Positions 1 through 7,956 of a stretch of DNA of 58,183 nt are shown piece by piece (the stretch's first letter is position 1; every line of letters begins with the position of its first letter). The notes beneath the pieces were generated by a model that saw nothing but the letters and a program-made list of their open reading frames with translations, was not told where the DNA came from and ran no database searches. This DNA comes from Myxococcales bacterium (GTDB lineage: Bacteria > Myxococcota_A > Polyangia > Palsa-1104 > JAEUJZ01), in assembly GCA_016794465.1 (NCBI GenBank), contig JAEUKA010000054.1, forward strand, positions 1 to 58,183, given 5' to 3'. Both the position numbers and the translations under genes were made by a program.

Positions 1-14
1 CTAGCACTACTGCG

Positions 15-1367
15 TCATCCACCAGTTCCGTTCGCTAAGACTGGAGCCACATCTGTCTGTATCTGAGTGGTCTGGCGACGAGGACGAGCGGGAAACGAAG
101 CGAGAAACCAGGGCGTTACGGCGTTCGCGATTCGTTTGCGCAGCGTCGCGATGGAGGTCGGACTGTGCCGCTGCGGTATCTCCGCCGTGCGCACCATCAC
201 TCCTTTTCCTGGATTCCCATTTCGCTCTTGGCGCTGTCGTTCTGAGACGATAAACGCATACGTGCAGATCACCGAACTGAGGTGATGTTGCAGTCCCGTG
301 TACAGTCTCCCTTGATACTGATCCATCCCGAGCTGCCCTTTTGATTCTTGATACGCAGCCTCGGTGCACCAGCGCTCCTTGAGGATGTAGATGAGCCGCT
401 TCCGTGGCGTATTCTGCGGCAGACTACATAGGTACGCTCGGTCCTTTTCCACCGCTTCGTCCCGTCGCTCAATCATCAGCCACAGCGATTCCTGATGTTT
501 CGATTTGGGAATGCGTACCGGAAAGAATGCAAACCGCGCGTGCAGTGCCTTCTTGCTCCCTTCTCGCCATGTGTAGCGACGGAAGGGACGCGCTCCCACT
601 CGCGCAAGAAGCTCCTTCACTGACACGCATTCGTCTTCATTTCGAATCAGCTGCACTTTGGTATCCAGCTGAATTCCCACTGCATAGTGTAGTCCGAGCT
701 CGCGCACACCATCGCGGAATTTTCCGTCGGTACCATAAGCTCCGTCCGCAAGTACAACCGCTTGGGGAATTCCGTTTTTCAGTGCACGTTCGATGAGCGA
801 AAGCGCAATGTCTGGTTTGGTCTGGAACGTCACTTCCGTCGGAATATGCGCTCTCTCCCGCAGCGATTGGGAGTCCGTCCACTCCTTTGGGAGGTACGGC
901 TCCATATCGATAGGAATGTGGGCAAATTCCGTCGCTGCGGTGAGCGAAACAATGACCTGACAATTGGCCACTTTTCCGAGCGCCCCACAATACTGCCGCT
1001 TGACACCCACCGAAGCAGAGCCCTTCTTGGGAAACGATGTATCGTCGATGATAAGCGTCTGAACTGGACCGCGACGCTGAAGCTCGGCGAGCGCAAAGGA
1101 AGTCGCCGCGTGACGAACGTCGGCATCGGGCCACGGCGCGACCCCCAAAAAGTGAAGGAGACGCTGGTACACCGCATCCGTCTCCGTCGGGTCCGTAGCG
1201 AACAGAGCCGCAATCGACTCGACACTCTTATTCGGCAGCGAGGACAGAAGGCCCAGCACATACATCGCAAAACTGGCTCTCTGTCTGCTGTCCCATAAGT
1301 GCTTGCCGAGCTGTTCCAGGAAGAGCGAAAGACGTTCCGTGACACCGTCGGTAATCGAGAGCTGCAT
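15..1367 (-). CDS. IS701-like transposase
   Basis: A 450-residue DDE transposase that should cut and paste its own insertion sequence. It has the layout of IS701-type enzymes: an N-terminal helical region, a first catalytic Asp in LIIDDTSFPKKG (about residue 108), a second in VVLADGAYG (about residue 206), and a glutamate-bearing helix in ERWCTEAAYQESKGQLGMDQYQGR (catalytic Glu probably in TEAAYQ). The reading frame is complete, so it may be active. The left end of the IS lies outside the window; the right end lies between the ATG at 1367 and the next gene at about 1451. It sits directly upstream of, and opposite to, the fibre-like operon and may have cut off that operon's promoter or first codons. 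Family assignment is from motif recall, not a search. Confidence 0.85.
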   Translation of the reverse strand: MQLSITDGVTERLSLFLEQLGKHLWDSRQRASFAMYVLGLLSSLPNKSVESIAALFATDPTETDAVYQRLLHFLGVAPWPDADVRHAATSFALAELQRRGPVQTLIIDDTSFPKKGSASVGVKRQYCGALGKVANCQVIVSLTAATEFAHIPIDMEPYLPKEWTDSQSLRERAHIPTEVTFQTKPDIALSLIERALKNGIPQAVVLADGAYGTDGKFRDGVRELGLHYAVGIQLDTKVQLIRNEDECVSVKELLARVGARPFRRYTWREGSKKALHARFAFFPVRIPKSKHQESLWLMIERRDEAVEKDRAYLCSLPQNTPRKRLIYILKERWCTEAAYQESKGQLGMDQYQGRLYTGLQHHLSSVICTYAFIVSERQRQERNGNPGKGVMVRTAEIPQRHSPTSIATLRKRIANAVTPWFLASFPARPRRQTTQIQTDVAPVLANGTGG

Positions 1368-1450
1368 TCTGCCCTTAGATCACGACTCCCAAGCCCTCGC
1401 AAATTCCTTCCGCTCGCGTTCACCATCACTCAACATAGCGAACTCTGTAG

Positions 1451-2311
1451 ATGGATGACTCTGCCGTGGTAGAACTAAACGACCCCGATACGGTGAACGA
1501 TTGGGAGAAAGGAGACACCAACCACGGCGCGATCGAAACCGCCGACTTGGGGAACCTTCAGACGGGAACGCTTCGGCAGGATGGAAGCGGGGCAAGCCCA
1601 GACTGGACCCCCGAATATATCCGCATCACCAACGACGAGGACGGGCGGGTGTGGCTCGCTCCGGTTGGTGTAGAGCTGAAGGGCAACCAGCCTTTCCGGC
1701 TGGTCTTCAAGCTCGAGGACGCTGGCCAGTACGAGCAGCTCCAGAAGCAGAAGAAGGAAGCCGCCGAGAAGGCCCGACGAGAGGCAGACGAGGCAGCTTC
1801 CAAGTCCGAGGAGGAAGAAGCGGCCCGGCTTGCCGAGGAGGAAGAGCGCAAGGCCCGGCTTGCCCTCGCCGCCGAGAAGCGCAAGATCGATCTCGAGCTG
1901 CGACGGGCGAAGAATGAAGCCGAGCTGGCGAAAGCGCGGGCGGAGATTGACAAGCTCAAGGCGGGAGCGGCGGCGGGGGCCGGGATGCCGGCGGGCTTTC
2001 GGACGATCGAGCTTTTCGGGCAGCTCGGCGGGCAAAACGTGCCGCTGTCGCAGGTGATCCAAGAGCAGGGCGGGGGCTTTGTGGTCGTCGCGGGTGGGTC
2101 CGTGCTCGGCGGGGAAGGACCGGGCGAGGGCTTCGGCTACGGAGGTACGCCGGGACGGTGGGCCGAGGCCAGCGGGGGACAGCCTCCGACGGCGTTTGGC
2201 CAGGATGCGACGGTGGGCATTGTGGGTTTTGATGGCGCGCGAGCTTGGCCCGTCCCGGCGGGCACCCTCGCGCAGATTTTTGGTAGCAACTGGCGCGGCT
2301 CGCTGAGCTAG
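1451..2311 (+). CDS. Coiled-coil protein, first gene of the fibre-like operon
   Basis: 286 residues with no family I recognise. Residues about 1-95 are acidic and beta-like; about 97-175 form a long charged coiled coil rich in Glu, Lys, Ala and Arg; the C-terminal 110 residues are Gly-rich with aromatic residues and suggest a beta or low-complexity domain. The coiled coil could trimerise, as in fibres or virion scaffolds, but that is inference. No convincing Shine-Dalgarno site precedes ATG 1451, and the IS701-like element ends just before it, so the true N-terminus may be lost or lie further in. The next gene starts 29 bp downstream on the same strand. Confidence 0.6.
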   Translation: MDDSAVVELNDPDTVNDWEKGDTNHGAIETADLGNLQTGTLRQDGSGASPDWTPEYIRITNDEDGRVWLAPVGVELKGNQPFRLVFKLEDAGQYEQLQKQKKEAAEKARREADEAASKSEEEEAARLAEEEERKARLALAAEKRKIDLELRRAKNEAELAKARAEIDKLKAGAAAGAGMPAGFRTIELFGQLGGQNVPLSQVIQEQGGGFVVVAGGSVLGGEGPGEGFGYGGTPGRWAEASGGQPPTAFGQDATVGIVGFDGARAWPVPAGTLAQIFGSNWRGSLS

Positions 2312-2340
2312 CGCTCTCGACGAGAGGGGGAGATCAAGTC

Positions 2341-2991
2341 ATGTGCATGATGATAAAACAGCTCACTGGCGCCGTCGGTGGTGGCGGCAATCCGTTCGCA
2401 CCCTCGCCCGGCGGCGGTGCGATGGTGGTTCAGACGGGATACAAGGCGAACTTCTTAGGCCAAGATGTGGTCTTTGCCGACGAGGCGCAGTATCTGAAAG
2501 TCAAGTTTGCCTACGAGCAGAAGATCGGCAAGGGCGGCGCACCGTCAGACGGCAGCGAGGAAAGCGGCGAGGGGCTGCTTGGCACGATGGGGAAGGCGCT
2601 GCCCACCGTCGCGGCTTTCCTCAATGGCCGCAACTTGCAGACGAAGATCGAGGATCTCGACGACGCACTTGACGCGCAGAAGGCCGCGCGGGCGGAGCTG
2701 GCGGCGCTGCCACCCGGTGCGACGATGGGCGACCTCATGCCCAAGCTCTTGAAGTACCTGGACGCCGAGCGGGAAGCGACGGAGCTTGCCCAGGCGGCGC
2801 TCGAGGATCAAGTGCTTGCGGAGGATATCCGCGTCGGCGGTGGCGTCGCGCAGCTTATCCAGTCGTTCACCAAAGGCGGCGGCGGCAGCTTCGGCGGGTC
2901 GAACTTCGGCACGGCTGCTGCCGTCGGGATTGGTGGGCTTGGCCTCGCCTCGATGTTTTCACGCAGCGACCGCCGCAACAGTCGGCGCTAG
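2341..2991 (+). CDS. Hypothetical protein with a C-terminal hydrophobic segment
   Basis: 216 residues, not recognised. A Gly/Pro-rich N-terminus is followed by a helical middle (about 95-165) rich in Ala, Glu and Leu, a Gly-rich linker, and a single hydrophobic stretch near residues 190-207 that could be a membrane anchor, ending in a basic tail. A purine-rich GAGAGGGGGAGA site lies just upstream of ATG 2341; ATGs at 2347 and 2350 are alternatives. It sits between the coiled-coil gene and the fibre-like gene with short gaps, so it is probably co-transcribed and may be a small structural or membrane protein of the same particle or surface complex. Confidence 0.6.
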   Translation: MCMMIKQLTGAVGGGGNPFAPSPGGGAMVVQTGYKANFLGQDVVFADEAQYLKVKFAYEQKIGKGGAPSDGSEESGEGLLGTMGKALPTVAAFLNGRNLQTKIEDLDDALDAQKAARAELAALPPGATMGDLMPKLLKYLDAEREATELAQAALEDQVLAEDIRVGGGVAQLIQSFTKGGGGSFGGSNFGTAAAVGIGGLGLASMFSRSDRRNSRR

Positions 2992-3004
2992 GAGGGGGAG
3001 AACC

Positions 3005-3985
3005 ATGGAAGAGATACTTGGAGCGATGGCGGGCGCGCTGGTGCCCGTCGCTGTGCAGTGGTCGCGGTACGACGACCAAACCCAGCAGCGTGTCAGAAAT
3101 ACCCGCTACGACCTGCGCGACCTGCGCGACGCCTGGCAGGAGTCGCAAGGCTGGGGCGGCGCCGTCCGTAGCCGTCTCCCGATTGTGATGGACTGGGACA
3201 CCGGCCTAGCGATGGCCACGTCGCAGCAGCCGACGGCCCAGACCATCCCGACCCTGCCCGCCGGGCAGCTGCGCCCCAACCTGTGCAGCGGCGCCGAGTC
3301 GTTTGTGTCCTCGATGGTGTGGCCACCTCGGGCGGGCATGTACGACGCCCGGCAGAACGTGCAGCAAGTCGGGGAGCTTTCGACGACCGCGCTAGCCATG
3401 ACCTACGAGGAAGTCCGCGCCGTGGTCCACGGCTTCGTCTCTTGCAACGGCTCGACGAGCGCGGGCCGCGTGCAGCTCTACCGCAGCATCAACGCGCTAA
3501 CTGACACCGTGATGTCACTCAACATGACCAAGGCCGAGTTTGCCGCCCGCTGGGCGCAGCTCTTCGGCGTCCCCGTCTCCACAATCGACCCGCACCGCGA
3601 CCCGTCGAAGTCTCCGACGATCAGCAGCATCAACGCCGGCAACAACGTCGCCAGCGTCGTTTTCATCAGCACCGGCACCAACAACGAAGTAAACCCCCAG
3701 ACCGACGCCGTTCACCGACTGCGAATCACTGCGGGGGCTGCTGCCATCGCAACCGGCACGGACGTTGCCACGGTCACTTTTGCCACTCCCTACCGCTACA
3801 AGCGACCCGACGGAACGACGGCCACGCTACAGCCCCATGTCCAGTTGACGACAGCTACGGATAAGTTCGGCTTTGCCTCGCTGGTGACTCACACCAGCTA
3901 TACGATCCAGCTTCTAAGCTCAATCGGGGCTGGGGTGAGTGTTGACTACTCCATCATTGTTGATCCGGGCGTGACAACGGTCTAA
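3005..3985 (+). CDS. Fibre- or capsid-like structural protein (putative)
   Basis: 326 residues, starting at ATG 3005 behind a strong GGAGGGGGAGA site; the frame stays open further upstream, but that part overlaps the previous gene. The last 110 residues (ATVTFATPY, then a series of short strands ending VDYSIIVDPG) resemble the beta-sandwich tips common in phage tail fibres and receptor-binding proteins. The middle is helical with Asn/Thr-rich turns. There is no signal peptide and there are no Cys clusters. Its place between two small structural-looking proteins and a collagen-like protein supports a particle or surface-fibre role, but no terminase, portal or recognised capsid gene is nearby, so this remains inference. 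Confidence 0.5.
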   Translation: MEEILGAMAGALVPVAVQWSRYDDQTQQRVRNTRYDLRDLRDAWQESQGWGGAVRSRLPIVMDWDTGLAMATSQQPTAQTIPTLPAGQLRPNLCSGAESFVSSMVWPPRAGMYDARQNVQQVGELSTTALAMTYEEVRAVVHGFVSCNGSTSAGRVQLYRSINALTDTVMSLNMTKAEFAARWAQLFGVPVSTIDPHRDPSKSPTISSINAGNNVASVVFISTGTNNEVNPQTDAVHRLRITAGAAAIATGTDVATVTFATPYRYKRPDGTTATLQPHVQLTTATDKFGFASLVTHTSYTIQLLSSIGAGVSVDYSIIVDPGVTTV

Positions 3986-4016
3986 ACAGGATCATAATCC
4001 CGCCTAGAGGTTGACC

Positions 4017-4643
4017 ATGCGTTTTGCTGCGTTCGCTGTCCTTCTGTGTGCTTGTTTTGATCCTGGTCCGGCGCCGCTTCGTTGTTCTGACGCCCAGCCA
4101 GGATGCCCGGATGGATTGGTGTGTCTAGGCGGGATGTGCAAGGACAGCGCCAGCAGCTCAGATATGCAAGCCATGGACATGTTGATCGCTGATTTCTCAT
4201 CAATACCCGGATGCGCCGATGGCAAAGGCGCACCTGTTGGTAAAAACGGATGCTGGACTTGCCCGGGGCTCTTTGGCGCTAGCAAGAAAGCCTCTACCCT
4301 GTGTCATAGTGCGTTCGGTATTCCGGCAAATTCTGACCTAATCACTGACTCGGATTGTCTTGCTGTGGCTGGTGGTTTCTTCCTTTCATCTGCCTATGGA
4401 GCAACCAGCTTCATGTATAACGATCCAAATATGGCATTATGCACTAACATGCCGCTTACTTTAATTCCGGCGTTTTTTGGATGTGGCACAGGTGGCGGGG
4501 TGGTTTCGCCCAGTGTGGCATGCAGAGGGTTTAGACCCAATGTCCAATGCAACGCTAACACCGGCTTAACGTGCCCTACTTATGATGTAAACTTAGTCAC
4601 CAACACGAAACCGACTAACGGCGTATTGTGTTGTCCTAAGTAG
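4017..4643 (+). CDS. Cys-rich putative lipoprotein
   Basis: About 208 residues from ATG 4017; a TTG at 4011 is an alternative. The first 15 residues are hydrophobic and end at LLCAC, a plausible lipobox followed by Cys, so export and lipidation are likely. Next comes the CxxxxxxCPDGLVCLGGMC pattern that I associate with myxobacterial surface lipoproteins. The rest holds many further cysteines, probably disulphide-bonded outside the cytoplasm. The second half is more AT-rich than its neighbours, and the gene is the odd one out in an otherwise fibre-like operon. It may be cargo of the element. No enzymatic motif is visible. Confidence 0.6.
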   Translation: MRFAAFAVLLCACFDPGPAPLRCSDAQPGCPDGLVCLGGMCKDSASSSDMQAMDMLIADFSSIPGCADGKGAPVGKNGCWTCPGLFGASKKASTLCHSAFGIPANSDLITDSDCLAVAGGFFLSSAYGATSFMYNDPNMALCTNMPLTLIPAFFGCGTGGGVVSPSVACRGFRPNVQCNANTGLTCPTYDVNLVTNTKPTNGVLCCPK

Positions 4644-4678
4644 CAATCAATCAGACTGCTCTTGTTCTCGGGGGGGAT

Positions 4679-5968
4679 ATGGAGCGAAAAGAGCGCGAAG
4701 CCGTCACGGCGGCGGTTATCAGTTACTTTCTGCTGGCGGGGCTTCCGAGGGGGCCGAGGGGGCGCGATGGCCAGGCTGGGGCACAGGGGCCGCAAGGCGT
4801 ACCAGGGCTGCCGGGGTTGCCGGGCCTTGCAGGGCCACCAGGACCGCCAGGGGAGCGCGGGCCGCAGGGGGCGCGGGGGGAAACGGGGCCGCAGGGCGAT
4901 CGGGGTATGGAGGGCGGATCAGGCGCAAGTGGTGAGCAAGGCCCACCGGGACCGCCAGGGCCGACCGGGGCGGCGGGTCCGATGTGGCCCGATGTGTTTG
5001 TCGTCTCGCCGGGCGCGTCGTCGCCGTTCTTTGCATCGATCCAGGCTGCGATCGATGCCGCCGTGGCTGCGGGCGAGCGCACCGCCGCCGATCCGGCGCT
5101 GGTGCTGGTGCTGCCGGGGGACTACTCCGAGGACGTGAGCCTAAAAAGGCACGTTGCCGTGTGGGGCTTCGATCGGCTGGGCGACTTCTCGACGATCCTG
5201 CGAGGGCAAGTGACCTGCGACCTGACGACCGAGGGCGGGTCCAGAGAGAAGACCTGCGCGACGTGGACCGGGGTCGCCATTGTGCCACCTTCGACGAAGA
5301 CCGCCGGGATCTACTTTACGGGCAGCAGTGCTCAAAAGCTGATCCTTCATGACGTAGCGATCGAGGGTGCGATCCCCGCCATCCTCGCAGACAACGATTT
5401 TTCCGTCGGGACGGGGCCAAGCCAGATCCTAATCACCGACTGCCGACTGCGATCCACCGCCGCCGCACAGCCGGCCTTGCGCGTCCAGTCCGGCACCGTC
5501 GAGTGCAGCCGCGTGGATCTGTGGAATCGGCCCGCCGTCGGCGCACTATCGCCAGTTGTTGCCATCGTCGGCCCGGTGGTGGGCCACTCGCGACCTTGTA
5601 CGCTGGCGCTCACCGACTGCGCGATCGAGGGAGTGATCAACCTGTTCGGTGCCCTCAGCACAGCGACGGCGGCGGGAACCGTCGGGCTCAGCCTGACTCG
5701 CTGCGCGCAGTACCTTGTCAACTCTGCGGCGGCGCCGATCTTCTTTGGCAACGTGTCGAACAACGCAACCGCAAATGTGACCGTGGCGGCGGTGGTTCTG
5801 TCGGTGTTTCGGGCGTCGCAGTGGCTCGCAGGCGCGGCGATGTTCCAGGGCCTTGGCGGGGTGGTGCCAGTAGTAAACCGGCTCAACACCTTCGGCGCTG
5901 ATACCGGAGTCACCGCCGCGACCCTAACCGGCGGGACGGCGGTCAATGTGCCGCTTGGGGCTGTTTGA
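4679..5968 (+). CDS. Collagen-like fibre protein with beta-helix-like C-terminus
   Basis: 429 residues. A short hydrophobic N-terminus (about 8-22) is followed by roughly 25 Gly-X-Y triplets (about 22-100) rich in Pro, Gln, Arg and Glu, as in bacterial and phage collagen-like stalks, which form homotrimeric triple helices. The remaining 330 residues have repeated short strands and turns (for example LILHDVAIEGAI, ILITDCRLRS, LALTDCAIEG), as expected of a right-handed parallel beta-helix like pectate-lyase or tail-spike folds. This stalk-plus-helix layout is typical of a surface adhesin or a phage tail spike. ATG 4679 follows a G-rich purine tract. The gene ends just before the next start at 5983. 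Confidence 0.75.
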   Translation: MERKEREAVTAAVISYFLLAGLPRGPRGRDGQAGAQGPQGVPGLPGLPGLAGPPGPPGERGPQGARGETGPQGDRGMEGGSGASGEQGPPGPPGPTGAAGPMWPDVFVVSPGASSPFFASIQAAIDAAVAAGERTAADPALVLVLPGDYSEDVSLKRHVAVWGFDRLGDFSTILRGQVTCDLTTEGGSREKTCATWTGVAIVPPSTKTAGIYFTGSSAQKLILHDVAIEGAIPAILADNDFSVGTGPSQILITDCRLRSTAAAQPALRVQSGTVECSRVDLWNRPAVGALSPVVAIVGPVVGHSRPCTLALTDCAIEGVINLFGALSTATAAGTVGLSLTRCAQYLVNSAAAPIFFGNVSNNATANVTVAAVVLSVFRASQWLAGAAMFQGLGGVVPVVNRLNTFGADTGVTAATLTGGTAVNVPLGAV

Positions 5969-5982
5969 AAACAGGGGGGAAC

Positions 5983-6405
5983 ATGAGGACAGAGCTACAG
6001 ACACTCGAGCAAGCGCTCGGCGAGGTCGTGGCGAATCGGCAGCGACTCGACGGGATAGCCGACCAACTACGGGGAACGCTCTCAGCGCTGCGCGTCGAGG
6101 TGCAGATCGCCGAGCGGGCCAAGCTTGCCGCCGATGAGCGGGCCACGATCGCCAAAGAGGCAGCCGAGCGGGCCGCACAGCATCAGCGCGCACAACAAGA
6201 GGCAGACCAGAAGGCCGCCGAGAAGGCCGCCGCCGCCCGCGCCGCACTCGATCGCCTGCTGCTTGAAGTGTTCAAGCCGCTGGTTGATTCGGGCGTTGAG
6301 CTGGCGCGGCAGCACCTCGGGCGGAAGCCCCAGCGGCGGCAGCCCTCGCAGCCACGCAAAACGAAACCGGCGACGAAAACGGCACGGCCTAGCAGTCAGG
6401 GCTAG
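5983..6405 (+). CDS. Short coiled-coil protein
   Basis: About 140 residues. ATG 5983 is chosen because AGGGGGGAAC precedes it; a TTG at 5965 overlapping the previous stop is the alternative. Residues 1-100 form one long Ala/Glu/Gln/Arg-rich coiled coil and the tail is basic (Arg, Lys, Gln, Pro), so it may bind DNA or an acidic partner. No family is recognised. It lies between the collagen-like gene and the J-domain-like gene with almost no gap, in the same operon. A scaffold or adaptor role would fit but is not shown. Confidence 0.6.
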   Translation: MRTELQTLEQALGEVVANRQRLDGIADQLRGTLSALRVEVQIAERAKLAADERATIAKEAAERAAQHQRAQQEADQKAAEKAAAARAALDRLLLEVFKPLVDSGVELARQHLGRKPQRRQPSQPRKTKPATKTARPSSQG

Positions 6406-6407
6406 CC

Positions 6408-7037
6408 GTGCGAGGCGAGCCGGGGCCAGAGATCCCCAAGACAGCGACGTTCGTTTACGAGTGGATCAACTGCGGAAAGAGCGGTTGCCCGACGTGCGGC
6501 GGCGTGCAGCGCAAGCACGGCCCTTACTGGTACGCCAAATGGGAGACGGGCGGACGAGAGCGGGCCAAGATGCACGCGGCCTACATCGGCAAGGCCCCCG
6601 AGAACGCCACGCCCGAGGAACTGCGCGCCTTCTACGCTGCGAGGCAAGCGCGGAAGGGCGGCGCGTCGTGGCGCAGCGGCAGCACGTCGAGCGGAACCGG
6701 CAGCACGTCAGGCGGCAGCACATCCGGCGGCAGCACGTCGAGCGGCAGCACGTCGAGCGGCAGCACATCGAGCGGCAGCACGTCGAGCGGCAGCACGTCG
6801 AGCGGCAGCACGTCGGGCCGGAATAACTCGGACTGCTTCAACAGCCGACGACCACCGCCGATCGATGTGGACTTCGCGACGATCGGCAGCAACCGCAGCG
6901 CGACCTTTGAGCAAGCCCGGCGCGCCTACTACGACGCGATCCAGAAAGAGCACCCCGACCGGGGCGGCTCCGAGGAGCAAGCCAAGTGCATCAACGCCGC
7001 TTGGGACCGGATCAAGCGCTTCTACGGCAGACGGTGA
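6408..7037 (+). CDS. Zinc-ribbon (DUF6788-like) plus J-domain-like protein
   Basis: 209 residues, most likely from GTG 6408, three bases after the previous stop. Residues about 20-50 hold the pattern CGKSGCPTCGG..KHGPYWYAKWE, which resembles DUF6788, a short Cys motif often seen in proteins of mobile elements. Residues about 92-138 are a flexible spacer of Gly-Ser-Thr-Ser-Ser repeats. Residues about 150-209 resemble the end of a J domain: helices flanking HPDRGG, then an Asn-containing AAWDRIKRFY helix. J domains stimulate Hsp70 ATPases, so it might recruit the host DnaK for replication or assembly. All function is inferred from motifs. Confidence 0.6.
   Translation: MRGEPGPEIPKTATFVYEWINCGKSGCPTCGGVQRKHGPYWYAKWETGGRERAKMHAAYIGKAPENATPEELRAFYAARQARKGGASWRSGSTSSGTGSTSGGSTSGGSTSSGSTSSGSTSSGSTSSGSTSSGSTSGRNNSDCFNSRRPPPIDVDFATIGSNRSATFEQARRAYYDAIQKEHPDRGGSEEQAKCINAAWDRIKRFYGRR
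6675..6815 (+). repeat. 15-bp in-frame tandem repeat (Gly-Ser-Thr-Ser-Ser linker)
   Basis: About nine imperfect copies of the 15-bp unit AGCGGCAGCACGTCG encode the Ser/Thr/Gly linker of the zinc-ribbon/J-domain-like protein. Copies differ by single bases (ACATCG, ACATCC, GGCGGC). Slippage at such a tract would change linker length in steps of five residues and keep the frame. Confidence 0.9.
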
Positions 7038-7040
7038 ACC

Positions 7041-7460
7041 ATGGCCAGACCGAGAGCAGCCCGCGACGCCATCATGATCGCATTCCTCGACGAACTGGGC
7101 GGGCGACTGCCGCCCCACTTCGACCTCGAGCGCTTCGGGGCCGAGGCTGACCGCTGGGCCGCGCAAGGTCTGACTACCAAACAGATCGCGCAACTACTCG
7201 CGGAGCAGTGCCGCGCCTGCGCCCCCCCGAAGCGCAGCCCGTCGAGCGGCTATTTCACCGTCGAAGCGTACCGCCCCGAGGGTGGACTATTCCGCGCCGT
7301 CGAGCACGTTCTAGGCTCCGAGCTGGCCGCGACGAAGCGCCGAATCAACCGCGACGCCCGGCAGCGGCTCGTCTATGCCCTGATTTCCGAGGGAACCACC
7401 CCGCGCCAAGTCCAAGGCCGCCTAGACTTCACCCAGACCCCCGACAGAAAACGCGGCTAG
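7041..7460 (+). CDS. Hypothetical basic protein, last gene of the fibre-like operon
   Basis: 139 residues starting at ATG 7041, four bases after the previous stop. The first 50 residues look helical and contain GLTTKQIAQLLAEQC, which could be a helix-turn-helix. The C-terminal 60 residues are Arg-rich (ATKRRINRDARQRLVYALISEGTTPRQVQGRLD) and contain a second pattern like a DNA-binding helix pair. It is immediately followed by the palindrome array, so it is the best local candidate for the protein that binds those palindromes. This is position-based inference; the family is not recognised. Confidence 0.6.
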   Translation: MARPRAARDAIMIAFLDELGGRLPPHFDLERFGAEADRWAAQGLTTKQIAQLLAEQCRACAPPKRSPSSGYFTVEAYRPEGGLFRAVEHVLGSELAATKRRINRDARQRLVYALISEGTTPRQVQGRLDFTQTPDRKRG

Positions 7461-7490
7461 GTCATGCGAAGCCCAGCGAGCACCGCCCCC

Positions 7491-7904
7491 GCTTATCCAA
7501 GTCTTGGATAAGCACCACTGCCGACGCCCTCGCCGCTTATCCCAGCCTTGGATAAGCACGACTGCCGACGCTCCCCCGCTTATCCAAGTCTTGGATAAGC
7601 ACGATCGCCGACGCTCCCCCGCTTATCCAAGTCTTGGATAAGCACGACCGCCGACGCTCCCCCGCTTATCCAAGTCTTGGATAAGCACTACTGCCGACGC
7701 ACCCCCCGCTTATCCAAGTCTTGGATAAGCACAACCGCCGATGCTCCCCCGCTTATCCAAGTCTTGGATAAGCACGACCGCCGATGCTCCCACTGCTTAT
7801 CCAAGACTTGGATAAGCACGACTGCCGACGCTCCCCCGCTTATCCAAGTCTTGGATAAGCACGACTGCCGACGCATCCCCCGCTTATCCAAGACTTGGAT
7901 AAGC
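7491..7904. repeat. Array of ten 23-bp palindromes with 43-44 bp period
   Basis: Ten copies begin at 7491, 7535, 7578, 7621, 7664, 7708, 7751, 7795, 7838 and 7882. Each is an 11-base arm GCTTATCCAAG, one central base (T or A), and its exact reverse complement; the second copy has a changed centre. The 20-21 bp between copies is also conserved (consensus near ACGACTGCCGACGCTCCCCC), so this is an iteron-like array and not CRISPR. It fills the gap between the operon and the HEPN/Toprim gene. Plausible roles are a replication origin, a partition centromere or a cooperative operator. Short reading frames across it are artefacts of the repeat. Confidence 0.9.
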
Positions 7905-7956
7905 ACGGACTGAGCAGTAGCCTCCTACCCATCATTTCTTCTCGATGTGATTTTCT

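Noticed and set aside
2786..3004. N-terminal extension of the fibre-like protein
   Set aside because: The upstream frame overlaps a convincing gene and is Arg/Ser-rich; ATG 3005 has a strong ribosome site.
4723..5288. Pro/Gly-rich minus-strand frames opposite the collagen-like gene
   Set aside because: They mirror the GXY codons of the plus-strand gene; the plus frame extends into a folded domain and fits the operon.
7491..7904. CRISPR array
   Set aside because: The units between the palindromes are themselves conserved and no cas gene is near; a CRISPR would have unique spacers.
7677..7913. Short protein frames through the palindrome array on both strands
   Set aside because: They only translate the repeat unit over and over (SKSWIST, LIQVLDK) and have no ribosome sites.
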